DNA from: Gammaproteobacteria bacterium
GTDB lineage: Bacteria > Pseudomonadota > Gammaproteobacteria > Xanthomonadales > Wenzhouxiangellaceae
DNA length: 64,000 nucleotides
Assembly: GCA_021772975.1 (NCBI GenBank)
Contig: JAJFKY010000011.1
Span: 62,001-126,000 of the forward strand
Reading direction: 5' to 3'
Made by a program: the position numbers and the translations under genes. This document shows positions 19,856 to 30,200 of this stretch, in pieces (position 1 is the first letter of the stretch; every line of letters starts with the position of its first letter). Below the pieces are notes generated by a model. That model worked only from the letters and a program-made list of their open reading frames with translations, had not been told where the DNA came from and ran no database searches.

Positions 19856-22672
19856 TCATTCGCTCGCCTGAATTTCATCGATTACAAGCAAGCCATTTGC
19901 ATGCTGATCCAGTTCAAAGCGCAACTGCCATTCGCCCGACAGATCACCGCCCTCTTCCGGTAGCAGATGCACCCATGGGATTCGCACTGAACTCATGATG
20001 GTTTTGGTGGCTTTATAACCTAGATAGGTGTCCGTCCAGGTACCTGGTACATCTACTGCGGAAACCAGACTGACATAATCACTTACGCGAACCGCTGGAC
20101 CTCTGCTACCGCCAACCTGTAGCCGCACGGTGAAATTCTTGTTTACGCCGGACGGATTAATCGTACCGCTTTCATCGAATACCTGTGCAGTTCTAAATGC
20201 CAGTACTGGAAAATCGGTAGCCAAGTTCGCATTGCCGGGCGGTATGGTCATTTCCAGCACACCATCGGTGCCGCCGGACCAGCCCAATAATAAACCATCG
20301 GTTTGTTGCCATAACCAATGCGGTGGTCCGGGCGCATCAAAGCTAACATCGTCGTGTGTTGATATCGCACCGGATACGCCGTTGACCACGCCTGTTAATG
20401 AACCGGTATCAGTATCGTCATCTTCTTCGTAGTGGTTGATAAAACTGCGCATTGGATCCTGATATTGCCGCACGATCGTCATTCCGGCAGGCAGTGACCC
20501 AAAGGTGACTTCACGCTTCAAAAATGCCCGGTATGGCAACCATCCTCTCAGGCTGGCAAACGCATAGGCAGTCAGATTCAACTTGTTGGCGTTGCGCACA
20601 TCAGGATCAGCAGCCGTTGGCGGATGATCAGGTGAACCCGAGGCCCAGACGGTATTAAACTGTTTGTGATTAGCACCATGCACAAACCGCAATACCTTCA
20701 GTTTACTGGCACTCGAGTTCACCGGAAAAGCGCGATCATAGGTACGATGGCCGTCAAAAGTGGCTACGTCGCCGTCATGACTGCCATGGATGACAAAATA
20801 GTCCGCTGCTGTCATGGTCATATTGGACAATGACAAACCAGCCAATAGCGCGCTACCGTCACCCGCAATCTGACCATCTACCGGCGCGATCGCATACACC
20901 GAGCCGATCCCGAAGCCGTAATCAAAATAGCTGTTGGTGGGATCATGCAGCCAACTGTTGAACTTCTTCGTGACCACTGCTGCTTCCCCACCGCGACTAT
21001 GCCCGGATACCATGACATTGCCATGGTTGATTTTGGTGAACAGTTCATGCGCCGGATCACGATCCCAGTTGCGCATTTCCTGTAAATGACGCAGCATCAC
21101 GATAGCGCGGGCATCCATTTCACCCAAGACTCTTCCATTCAGGAAGCTCTCGTCAATCGAAGCAGCAATCATGCAGTGACTGGCCAGATGTTCCAATAAG
21201 TAATCGTAGCCATCTTCGTTGTTCAACAAAGGACTGGCATTGCCGTGCACGATCATGAACAATGGGAACCGTCCTGGCCCGACGGGATAAAATACCCGAC
21301 CACGAATCGGCACTGCATCCATCGTAACACTGACACTGGATGCTGGTGAGTTAAAGAAATCTGATACATCAAACGGAATCGTCTCGTCATAACCGTAGCT
21401 TAGATTTTCGACCTGGCAGCTGCCCGGTCTGCCCGGATCATCCAATCCGGTGCCTACCACCACCACATACCCATTACTGGAGCGGCAATCGCCCAGTTGC
21501 TGGACGATCATTAGTGACTCTCCCTCCACCACGGGCCGGATCAACTGTATGGTTGAGCTACCACCATCACCAATTTCAACCATGCCGGCATAGATCGTCA
21601 CGCGTGCGCCTGCCACCACGTTGCTTAACTGGATTTGAGTGTCCCCCGGCAATGGTGAGATCGCGACGGGCGCTGGCAATGCTGAACAGGGCTGAACATC
21701 CACTATCGTGGTTGGACTGTCGACATCGCATAGATGCTGGGATACTTCCAGAATTTGCCCACTGGTGACCGGATTTGACGCCCGGAATCGTACTCGTCCG
21801 GCTGGTGCCCCGCCACCCGTTATAAAATCGCCTGTGGCTTGATCACTGATGGTCACTCTGGAACCATTAGTGAGTTTTCCAACAACAATAATATTGCCGT
21901 CTTCATAAATTTCCGGGACCTCTGGCGCAGGTAATGCGCTGGGTTCAGTTTGTACAATACGAGCTGGAATGGATGGTTGCGAATCCACCTCACACATAGA
22001 GCTGACTGCGGTAATTCCGTGCCCCAGTTCAAACGCTGGCCCGATTCCCACGGTTTGCCGCTCTGCTACGCCTTCGCGTCTACCGATGGGGTCTGTTATG
22101 GAATCACTGAGTACTCTCACACGGCCACCCTGTGGCAGCTTATCAACCAGCGTCGCAATACCGCAACGATACAATTCCAAGGCATTTAACTCGGGGCGCG
22201 GTAATCCATCAGGATAGTGTACGGTATGGTCTACGACTGTCAGTTCGTTGGACGCATCACTTTCGGCACCATCAAGTTCCTGAGTAGCGGTAACTCTCCA
22301 GCCAGCCTGCAACGGTTCGGATAACTGCACCATTTCGCCAATGGGATCAAAACCAACCCGTTCACCAATGACAACAGCACCGCCACGTTTTATTCGCAAG
22401 CGCGCGCCTGGAATAAAGCCGCTGACCTTCAGGGCTGTGCCGCAAGTAAGGGCGGGTGCGTGCAGATAAGGGGGAGATAATACCCCGGGGTCATTTTGCA
22501 CATCTCTGACAGACTCGATATCACCGCCGCCCTGCAGAACGGGGCCGTGGGCTGCATCGTCCTCTGGTTCATCACCGCAACCAGACAATGACAATAACAA
22601 TAACAACATTGTTAATACTATGACACAAATCCAGCGTATATTTGAACTGATAGCTCCCAATAAAACTCGCAT
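19856..22672 (-). CDS. large lipoprotein alpha/beta hydrolase with N-terminal beta modules
   Basis: An outer-surface or periplasmic serine hydrolase of about 938 aa. ATG 22672 has GAGGT upstream; a GTG at 22681 is less likely. A lipobox (LSLSGC) follows the signal. Residues about 60-400 hold roughly four similar 80-90-aa beta modules, each with one or two Cys and a 'G-A/S-R-V-T-I' strand. The hydrolase domain (about 435-680) has an oxyanion-type MIVHGNAS, the nucleophile elbow GHSRGG (Ser near 558), a likely acid in GSHDGD and the catalytic His in HGANHKQF. A C-terminal beta domain (about 720-938) resembles a binding module. The layout fits a polymer-acting esterase/lipase, but the substrate is unknown. 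The stop overlaps an ATG leading to the partner gene. Confidence 0.8.
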   Translation of the reverse strand: MRVLLGAISSNIRWICVIVLTMLLLLLSLSGCGDEPEDDAAHGPVLQGGGDIESVRDVQNDPGVLSPPYLHAPALTCGTALKVSGFIPGARLRIKRGGAVVIGERVGFDPIGEMVQLSEPLQAGWRVTATQELDGAESDASNELTVVDHTVHYPDGLPRPELNALELYRCGIATLVDKLPQGGRVRVLSDSITDPIGRREGVAERQTVGIGPAFELGHGITAVSSMCEVDSQPSIPARIVQTEPSALPAPEVPEIYEDGNIIVVGKLTNGSRVTISDQATGDFITGGGAPAGRVRFRASNPVTSGQILEVSQHLCDVDSPTTIVDVQPCSALPAPVAISPLPGDTQIQLSNVVAGARVTIYAGMVEIGDGGSSTIQLIRPVVEGESLMIVQQLGDCRSSNGYVVVVGTGLDDPGRPGSCQVENLSYGYDETIPFDVSDFFNSPASSVSVTMDAVPIRGRVFYPVGPGRFPLFMIVHGNASPLLNNEDGYDYLLEHLASHCMIAASIDESFLNGRVLGEMDARAIVMLRHLQEMRNWDRDPAHELFTKINHGNVMVSGHSRGGEAAVVTKKFNSWLHDPTNSYFDYGFGIGSVYAIAPVDGQIAGDGSALLAGLSLSNMTMTAADYFVIHGSHDGDVATFDGHRTYDRAFPVNSSASKLKVLRFVHGANHKQFNTVWASGSPDHPPTAADPDVRNANKLNLTAYAFASLRGWLPYRAFLKREVTFGSLPAGMTIVRQYQDPMRSFINHYEEDDDTDTGSLTGVVNGVSGAISTHDDVSFDAPGPPHWLWQQTDGLLLGWSGGTDGVLEMTIPPGNANLATDFPVLAFRTAQVFDESGTINPSGVNKNFTVRLQVGGSRGPAVRVSDYVSLVSAVDVPGTWTDTYLGYKATKTIMSSVRIPWVHLLPEEGGDLSGEWQLRFELDQHANGLLVIDEIQASE

Positions 22673-22824
22673 TTGACCCACCTCACTGCCGCTGAGGCAA
22701 TATGATAAATATCACACCGCCGCTATTTTCATTCCATTACCTTGTAGCCAATGCTAAATGGTAATCAGCAATATTAGTATCAGTAGTAATACGTATACAT
22801 TTGCATAAATAACTATTTTGAATA

Positions 22825-23111
22825 AAGGAACTTCTGATTTAATCGCCATGAACCGCGCAATTAAATTATACCGGGATCGAAATCGCCCAAGACAAGGCGT
22901 CGTTGTGAAGTGCAATAGCTGGCCTATTGCCAAGCAGCGCAACACAGGATTGGACGGTTTCTAGCGTAACCCCATAGGGTGCCGCCTAGTCTGGCACATT
23001 GCAGCACTTTGTCCACTCGACATAGCCAGCTATGCTGTAGTTGACAAAGACACCGCACTAAACCAAACAAGACTCGTTCGCGACCATGTCAGATTAAATC
23101 AGAGGTTCCTT
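22825..23111. repeat. MITE-like element, copy B (287 bp)
   Basis: Terminal inverted repeats of 20 nt, AAGGAACTTCTGATTTAATC at 22825-22844 and its near-perfect inverse at 23092-23111 (19 of 20 match). The interior has further inverted segments (for example TAGCTGGCCTA-like and TAGCCAGCTA-like) and no transposase frame. It shares its ends with copies A (9172) and C (24337). A non-autonomous element mobilised in trans is the simplest reading. Confidence 0.75.
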
Positions 23112-23306
23112 AAAATACAGCGGGGTTGACCAGGTCCATATGGTTATTGCAACAAAATTGCAGTGATAGCCGGATCATTTATCACCATCTCATCCCAATA
23201 ACCGCTTGGATCAACTATGCTGCCAGTGCCCAATATCATGTTCTTTCAAGCTCTACTCAAGCGCAGTAAAATTATTTGATTTACAGCCTTCAGCCCTCAG
23301 TGGACC

Positions 23307-24068
23307 TTAAACTTCATTATTATACGGATAGATAGTGGTGGTTCTCTCATCAGGTTCGTCAGGGCTGATGATTCTTTTATCGTCAAAAGCCGGATTGTTA
23401 ATTGCTTTGGATACTTCCCTGGCAGCCATTTCATCAGCCGCTGGTGCAGTGATTAATTCTTGAGAGATGGCTTTGCGTGCTCTCAGCCAAGTGTCCCAGT
23501 GCTTAGGCTCAATAATCACCGGTGCCCGATGGTGACCGATATCTTTTAATAGTTGGTTAGGTCCAGCAGTAATAATCGTAAATGATTCAATAATTTCGCC
23601 ATCGCTGGTCATTGAGCGATCCCATAATCCAGCGAAAGTGAAAAATGGTTCATTGAGTGGAAATATCTGATACGGCGTTTTGGGCTTGGTATGTTGGTCC
23701 CACTCGTAAAACCATGAAACCGGTATTAAACATCGCTGAGCATACTTCCAGGCATCGCGAAAAGCGGGTTTTTTTTTGATGGTTTCAGAAAAATCCTGTC
23801 CGGGCTCGCTGCGACAATTAGCGGTACTGTATTTGGGTAGCTCTCCCCTGGACCAATGTGGCACCAGCGGCCAAGCCAGACTGTCCAGACGCCTTTTACC
23901 ATCAATGTACCTTACTACAGGAGCCTTTTCCCAGATCGTTTTACCAGATCGTATCGAACTCGGTGGCAGGTTGTAACGCTCTATTCCGCCTGGAAGGGGC
24001 TCTCCGACAATGCCGAGATATTTATGCAATTGCTTGTACAAGGCAATGATGGCGAGTCTTCCACACAT
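23307..24068 (-). CDS. yedK: SRAP-domain abasic-site protection protein (YedK/HMCES family)
   Basis: Forms a thiazolidine DNA-protein crosslink with abasic sites in single-stranded DNA. Cys2 follows directly after the initiator Met (MCGR), the required catalytic residue. RYNLPPS supplies the Asn, WFYEW the Glu, and DIGHHRAPVII the His. At 253 aa it is slightly longer than E. coli YedK because of a C-terminal tail with a Glu/Asp-rich segment. GAGGA precedes the ATG by about 12 nt. The gene is isolated, flanked by MITE-like copies B and C, so it may have moved as a cassette or marks an insertion-prone site. Confidence 0.93.
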   Translation of the reverse strand: MCGRLAIIALYKQLHKYLGIVGEPLPGGIERYNLPPSSIRSGKTIWEKAPVVRYIDGKRRLDSLAWPLVPHWSRGELPKYSTANCRSEPGQDFSETIKKKPAFRDAWKYAQRCLIPVSWFYEWDQHTKPKTPYQIFPLNEPFFTFAGLWDRSMTSDGEIIESFTIITAGPNQLLKDIGHHRAPVIIEPKHWDTWLRARKAISQELITAPAADEMAAREVSKAINNPAFDDKRIISPDEPDERTTTIYPYNNEV

Positions 24069-24567
24069 ATTAATTAAGTATCCTCAATTATTGCAGTAAG
24101 TATTTGAATGTTAAACGCTTTCAGGTCCAATCTGCAAGCCTGAGGCCAGCTTGGATAGCAATACGGCACAAAAGCAGGATCTGTTTTTGCTGCAGCTCAG
24201 GTGCATCCTAATGCAGAGCCATACTGACGCATACCTGGCATGCTTAATGCTTATGGAAAGAACAAATAGAGAACAAAATGGAGTCTATTGGTTTTTATGC
24301 AATGCAGGCGTTGCCAGGTAATCTCTGGCTTAATCTTAGGAACCTCTGATTTAATCTGCTATGGCCGCGCCATACAAATTTTATCAGAGGTTCCCTTATT
24401 CAATTCCACAAAATTTATACAATTCACTTGAGTTATTTCCGTTATAATCTCATTATGGGCCTAAGGTATAGGTTACGGCATAGCCAGAGCTGATAATAAC
24501 AAGACGTGCGCAGCGTCTTTTTATGCCAGTAATCTCAAGGTTAGAGATAATGTCGATGGGAGCAGAG
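24069..24567. other. intergenic region with MITE copy C and promoter
   Basis: About 500 nt holding repeat copy C and, nearer the next gene, a good -10 box (TATAAT at 24443-24448) without a matching -35. This is the likely promoter of the three-gene operon that follows. No gene seen. Confidence 0.4.
24337..24396. repeat. MITE-like palindromic repeat, copy C (60 bp)
   Basis: Perfect inverted ends GGAACCTCTGAT (24339-24350) and ATCAGAGGTTCC (24383-24394), with an inner perfect hairpin TATGGC-CGC-GCCATA. It is the shortest intact form of the element; copy B has the same ends but 227 nt more interior. Confidence 0.75.
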
Positions 24568-25875
24568 ATGGAAAGATTGCGACGGCTGAGCACCACGTGC
24601 AGTTTCTTACTGATATTTGCCGGATCAATAATTACTTTCAATAGCAGTGCACAATCCGCACCGGAGTACCGGCAGGTCTTATTTGATGTTGTCAGCCTGC
24701 TGCAACAAGCCTCCAGCACAACGATTCCACTATATGACCAGGCATTGATTGAGCTGATTAAGCTCGAAGTCGAGCAGTTGTCAGACGAACAAATTCTGGC
24801 GTTGTTTGCTAACTCGATTCCATTGGACGAATTGGAGCAACTGGTGGCGCGAGGCCAACTGGACGTGAGCGCCTTTACCAGTATTGCGTTGCGAACCATT
24901 GATATTCCGGAAATCGATGTTGAGCCATCATCCTGTGCCAGCACCACCGCGGCAACCTATTTCGCTTTATTGGCTACCCAGAAAGTGCTGAAAGGCATTT
25001 TTTCAGCACTCAAGTTTGAATGTCAGCAGACCCTGCTGGGCGAAAACGGGGCATTGGCCTGTCTGGCACCGGCATTACTGGTCATTGACGCGGAAACGGC
25101 CACTGACCTCGCTCAGTTTTGCCGCGATGAGCAACGAGCTGCCAAAGGCGAAGCGATTTTAGAACTGGATCGGAATATCGGTGAGCACCTTAATGAGTTT
25201 GTCGATGACACCACAACATCCAGCCGCGCCACACAGGATTCACTGGACGATGTTCAGGCTGACGTCGCCACTGCCATGACTGATATCGACAGTATCCAGA
25301 GTGAGCTGGATGATGGTTTTAGCACTATTCAAAGCGACATCAGCAATACGCTGGCTGATTTGTCCGCATTAACCATCGACTTAACTGACTTAATCGCCCT
25401 GGCCAGCGATATTCAGTTTCGGGTGCAGGTCAATCAAGTCGATATAGAAGATGTGCAGACACGCACTGCGGACTTACAGGAAAGCACGGACGAAATCCGC
25501 ACGGATACGCAGAGCATTATTGATGACGTGAGTGCGCTGCAAACCTCGGCGGATTTGGTCTTGGCTAATCTGGACAATGGTTTCGACCAGATTAACCAGG
25601 ATGCGATTGCAGCAGCACTGTCCAATCCGGATGTTGCTGTCGCCGAATATGCTCTACCCGAAGCGGCTGGAGGGCAGCTTGAAACCGCACGTGAAATTGT
25701 TATCCAGGCCATTCTCGCATTGGATAGCCTTGGTCTGGGAGATACCAGTGCTGCACTTGTTCTTTTGGCGCAGGCGGATCAGGCATACAATTCGCAGGAT
25801 TACGTCACTGCATACAGCCTGTTTGCATTGGCCTATCAATCATTATCCAGCGCTGATATCAGCCTGCGCAACTAG
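24568..25875 (+). CDS. secreted coiled-coil/TPR-like protein, paralogue 1
   Basis: About 435 aa. ATG 24568 follows GGAG and gives a plausible signal (CSFLLIFAGSIITFNSSA); ATGs at 24523, 24550 and 24556 are possible. Mature regions in order are a helical N-terminal domain with four Cys (SSCAS, FECQQT, ALACLAP, QFCRDEQ) and a long coiled coil (about 210-340, with 'DIQFRVQVNQVDIEDVQTRTADLQ'). A C-terminal helical pair reads like a TPR (LLAQADQAYNSQDYVTAYSLFALAYQSL). It is clearly homologous along its whole length to the next gene, 12 nt downstream. Such a layout suits a rod-like periplasmic or surface scaffold. I do not recognise the family. Confidence 0.75.
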   Translation: MERLRRLSTTCSFLLIFAGSIITFNSSAQSAPEYRQVLFDVVSLLQQASSTTIPLYDQALIELIKLEVEQLSDEQILALFANSIPLDELEQLVARGQLDVSAFTSIALRTIDIPEIDVEPSSCASTTAATYFALLATQKVLKGIFSALKFECQQTLLGENGALACLAPALLVIDAETATDLAQFCRDEQRAAKGEAILELDRNIGEHLNEFVDDTTTSSRATQDSLDDVQADVATAMTDIDSIQSELDDGFSTIQSDISNTLADLSALTIDLTDLIALASDIQFRVQVNQVDIEDVQTRTADLQESTDEIRTDTQSIIDDVSALQTSADLVLANLDNGFDQINQDAIAAALSNPDVAVAEYALPEAAGGQLETAREIVIQAILALDSLGLGDTSAALVLLAQADQAYNSQDYVTAYSLFALAYQSLSSADISLRN

Positions 25876-25887
25876 GAGGGCTTACTG

Positions 25888-27231
25888 ATGAGACAGACTA
25901 GGTACTGGCTGGCAATAGCGTTTCTGGGCTTATTGCTATCACCTGCAGCACTGGCACAAAAACCAATCACCGGCGGTCAAGCACCGGCACAGGCAGCAAC
26001 CACCAACAGCAGCCAGGATTACCTGCAATTACTGTTGGATATTATCGACGTGGCAGAGCAAGCCACGGTCTCTATGGGGGATATATCACAACAGCAAAGC
26101 CTGCAGAATCTGTATTTTGATATTCAGCAGATGGACCAGAACGCACTGCAGTTGCTGGCCGATCACGCACCGCCCTTAACGATACTGCGAACACGTTTAA
26201 CGGCCGCCGAATCGTTGCTGGCAACTGTCCAAACCAGCAATACCCGCCAAATCGAATTTCCGGAACCTGAGACGACAATTTCACAATGTGACAACGTCAC
26301 CTCCACTTCAGCACTGGTAACCCTGGGTACTGTTTTTGTTGCTGAAGAGATCATAACCGCCCTCACCTGGCCGTGTCTGCAGACTGTCCTGGGCGAAAAT
26401 GATGCTTCGGCCTGCACCGCATTTGAAGTCGTTACCGAAGCTTTGAAGGCCACCTATCAGGTCACCGAGGCGTGCCTGCAGGAACAGCGTGATGCTTACC
26501 TGGATACCATCCTTGATACCGAGGAAAACATTGCCGATCATCTGAACGATTTTGTTGACGCGACAACCTCCAGCCGGGCCTCGCAGGATTCCATGGATGA
26601 TCTGCAGAGTGATATCACAACCACCCTCACCTCACTGGATGATTTGGAAACCAGCCTGAATAGTGATTTATCCACTGTGGAGGAAGAACTTGATGAGGTA
26701 TTGGATGAGCTCAGTGAGTTGCTCGCAGATGCCATATCCCTGGCGTCGGTTGCCGCTGACATCCAGTTTCGCGTTCAGGAAAACCAGGTTGATGTCGAGG
26801 ATGCGCAGACCCGTGCAGCGGATGCGCAGGAAACGGCTGAAGAAATCAGGACTGACACCCAAAGCATTATCAGTTCTGTCAGCACCCTGCAGACCAGCTT
26901 GAGCGAACTGGAAAGCAGTGTCAGCAGCACTTTGGAGCAGGCCGGCAAAGCGGCCCTGGTGGCAGCACTGGCCAACCCGGAGAGCCAGATTATCCGCTTT
27001 CAGTTGCCGGAGTCCTCCGGTGGCGAATTGGAAAAGGTTCGTGAATTGGTGATTGCAGCGATCCTTGCCTTTGACAGTCTCGGCGCCAAAACCACTGATG
27101 CAACAAACTTGCTGGCACAAGGTGATCAGGCTTATAACCAGCAGTCTTACTTAACAGCATATAACTTTTTCGCACAGGCTTACCGGGCATTAACCAACGT
27201 TATGGGCAGCACCAAACCAGGGGTCAAATGA
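25888..27231 (+). CDS. secreted coiled-coil/TPR-like protein, paralogue 2
   Basis: A 447-aa tandem paralogue of the preceding gene. AGGAGG lies just before the ATG. Signal peptide IAFLGLLLSPAALA-Q. The four Cys are kept (ISQCDN, WPCLQT, SACTAF, EACLQE), as are the coiled-coil core (DIQFRVQENQVDVEDAQTRAADAQ split around residue 290-315) and the C-terminal TPR-like pair (LLAQGDQAYNQQSYLTAYNFFAQAYRAL). Its stop overlaps the start of the Calx-beta/BACON gene, so all three are likely made together. Divergence between the two copies suggests they form a hetero-oligomer or bind different partners; that is inference. Confidence 0.78.
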   Translation: MRQTRYWLAIAFLGLLLSPAALAQKPITGGQAPAQAATTNSSQDYLQLLLDIIDVAEQATVSMGDISQQQSLQNLYFDIQQMDQNALQLLADHAPPLTILRTRLTAAESLLATVQTSNTRQIEFPEPETTISQCDNVTSTSALVTLGTVFVAEEIITALTWPCLQTVLGENDASACTAFEVVTEALKATYQVTEACLQEQRDAYLDTILDTEENIADHLNDFVDATTSSRASQDSMDDLQSDITTTLTSLDDLETSLNSDLSTVEEELDEVLDELSELLADAISLASVAADIQFRVQENQVDVEDAQTRAADAQETAEEIRTDTQSIISSVSTLQTSLSELESSVSSTLEQAGKAALVAALANPESQIIRFQLPESSGGELEKVRELVIAAILAFDSLGAKTTDATNLLAQGDQAYNQQSYLTAYNFFAQAYRALTNVMGSTKPGVK

Positions 27232-30200
27232 TGAAATATTCAAGGATTGTTTTTTTATTATTAATGGCCTGCAGCGTAACCAACCTGTATGCCGATTTGG
27301 TCAACATTGAGGATGATGTTTTTATTGCCAGTTATTCCGATGCCGACAACGTGGTGATCGCTTTGGATGTTAACCCGATCACCAGCGAGTATGTGGTGTG
27401 TTTTGCCCGGTTTGCGGTGGTTTCCGACGATATTCGCTGCAAGCGCTTTGATGCGGATGACAATGAACTGGCGAACATATTCCTGGATAGTTCAACCACC
27501 GACACACTGTTCGATTTCGATAGCATAGATGTTGCCTTAAATGATTCTGGCGAGGTTTATATCATGTGGACCGGTGCGGACCAGTTGAATATTAGCGAGG
27601 CGGATTTCCGGGCTTTTGTACAAGGCTTTGACAGCAGTGGGGATGCTCTGTTTGACCCTGTTGAAACCAGCAATACCGATTGGCTGCAGGCCTCATTCGC
27701 CCTGTCGCCGTCAAACTTCTGGATTGTCGGCGCGCTCCAGTCTGATGGTGAAATGAAGATTGCTGCAGAATATTTCTCAACTGATGGCGTAACTGGAAGT
27801 GAGATTACTATCCAGGACGGTTTGTTTGATGCCGGCAGCAGTTGTGACGAACTGGTGGATGTAGCCAGTAACCGCTCCGGTGACCTGGTGATTTCCTGGG
27901 TGGAGCCCAATGCCACCACCGGGACTTGTTCAGGCAGTATTTTTGCCCAGACTTATCGTGAAACCGGTGATGCTATCAGCGACTCGATTCAACTGAGTGA
28001 TTCGCTGGAAGATGATAATGGCGATGATGCATCAAACTACCTGGACCCGGTTTCCACCGCTTATGAAAACGGCGAATACGTTATCGCCTGGACTGATGAC
28101 AGCGATGTTTACGTGGCCAAGCTGAGCCTGGATGGCAGTATTGCCAGCTCTCAGGAAGACATCCTGTCAGGCGCTTCACCCAAGATCGGCGGGAACTCGG
28201 CCAATCAGGATTATGTGGTGCTCAGCGAAATCGATTCAGGCAGTTCCTGTACGCTGTCCGCCCGGCTCGCTTTTGACGCAGATACCGACCCGGACGTGAC
28301 ATTTTCAGCGGGCGATTGCGGGTTTAATCATGCGATTGAATTCCAGGCTGACGGTAAAATGATCCTGGCCGGTACCACCACCGACACCAGTGCGGGAGAT
28401 GTGGTGATTAATCGCATTGATCTGCCGGCGGAAATCGAAGTCAGCAGCGTTTCGGTACTGGAAGGCGATCCGCAGCGTGGCATCAGCAATGTGGCTGTTA
28501 TAGACGTGTCGTTAACCCGCGCACATCCGGCCGGCGATGATATCGAGGTTTCTTATTTTACCCGCGATAGTACCGCGCTGGTAGGGATCGACTACACCCT
28601 GGCACAGGGGTCACTGACTTTTCCCGGTGATTCCGGTTCGCTGAGTCAGACCATTCTGGTATCGATAATCCCGGATAGCGAATTTGAAGACGATGAAATT
28701 TTTGAGATTAATCTGGAAAGCCCGATTAATGCCGTCTTGAAAAACTCTGGAGATGAGGCCGATATTACCATCCTGGATGATGACAGCACTCCCGATATTA
28801 CCGCTGACTGCACCGATGGGAATGCCAATAATTGCCGGGAAGTTGATGAACCGGGCGTGGCTGGCACCAGCACCGATGTAATTATCACCTTGACCATGGC
28901 CGCAGCCGTTGACAGTGATATTACCGTCAATTTCAGTACCTCGGACGGGACGGCGACAGCCGGGGAAGACTATCTGGCAAATTCCGGTTCGCTGCAGTTT
29001 TCAGCCGGCAGCACCGAAGCCGGCATTTCGGTCACCATACTGGGTGATGACGTTAATGAAGATACTGAAACCTTCGATATCGTCCTATCGGCAAGTGACA
29101 CAATCAGTCTGCCCGAGACCACCCTGACCATCAGCATTATCAACGAAAACCTGTGTTCATTGAGTCTGGAGCCGGTACCCAATGAAGTGGTGGTGCTGGC
29201 CGCTGGCGGTACCGAAACCTTCGAAGTGGTGTCTTCACTGTCCACCTGTGATTGGGACATTGCCAGCGACGTGGACTGGATCACGTTATCCAGCCCGGCT
29301 ACAGGTTCCGGCACTGGTGATGCTACCGTGATATTTGATGTTGAGGCTTTCGATCCGGCCAGCAGTGAACCACAAAGCCGTAACGGTAATATCACTGTCA
29401 CGCTGGATGATCCATTGGTGACTCAGGATCCGCTGGTATTTGAAGTGGGTCAGGATGGCGATTGCGATTTTACGCTGGATACCAGCTCAGCCAGCTTTGC
29501 TGTTGATGGCGGCAGCGGGTCATTTACCGTGACGCCTTCGGATGAAACCTGTGAGTGGTCGGGCACCAGTGATGTTGACTGGGTTACGGTCGATTCACCA
29601 GTCGATCCATTCGCCGGCACAGGTACGCTGGAATACACGGTCAGTGATAATGCCGGTGATACCAATGTTGAAAACGATGCCCGCAGTTTTACTCTGATCA
29701 GTGAAGAGTTCGACTTTACCATCAGCCAGGATGGTTGCAGCTACGATCTGGATCAAACCAGCATTGATGTAGATGCTGCTGACAGCACTGCCAGCGTGAA
29801 TGTACTGGCACCGACCTCGGCCAGCGGCGAATGCGCCTGGACGGCGGTGAGTAACTCCAGTTGGATTCTGATCAGCGATGGTTCCTCCGGTTCTGGCGGT
29901 GGCACAGTATCATTGGCTATTTTGGATAATGCATCGGTTGAGGCAAGGGTCGGGAGTGTGACGATTGGTGATGAAACTTTGAGTGTCAATCAATCCGGAC
30001 AAGACTGCGACTACAGCGTTGATCCTGCATCATTCAGCATTTGCCCTGACGGCGACACCTTCGAAATTGATGTCACTGCCACCGACGGTTGCAGCTGGAG
30101 CCTGGCGGAGCAGGATGACTGGCTGGAAACATTGACCAACGCCACCGGGATTGGCAGCGAAACTGCCAGCGGGGTTGTCTTGAGCAACCTCAGTGAGGCC

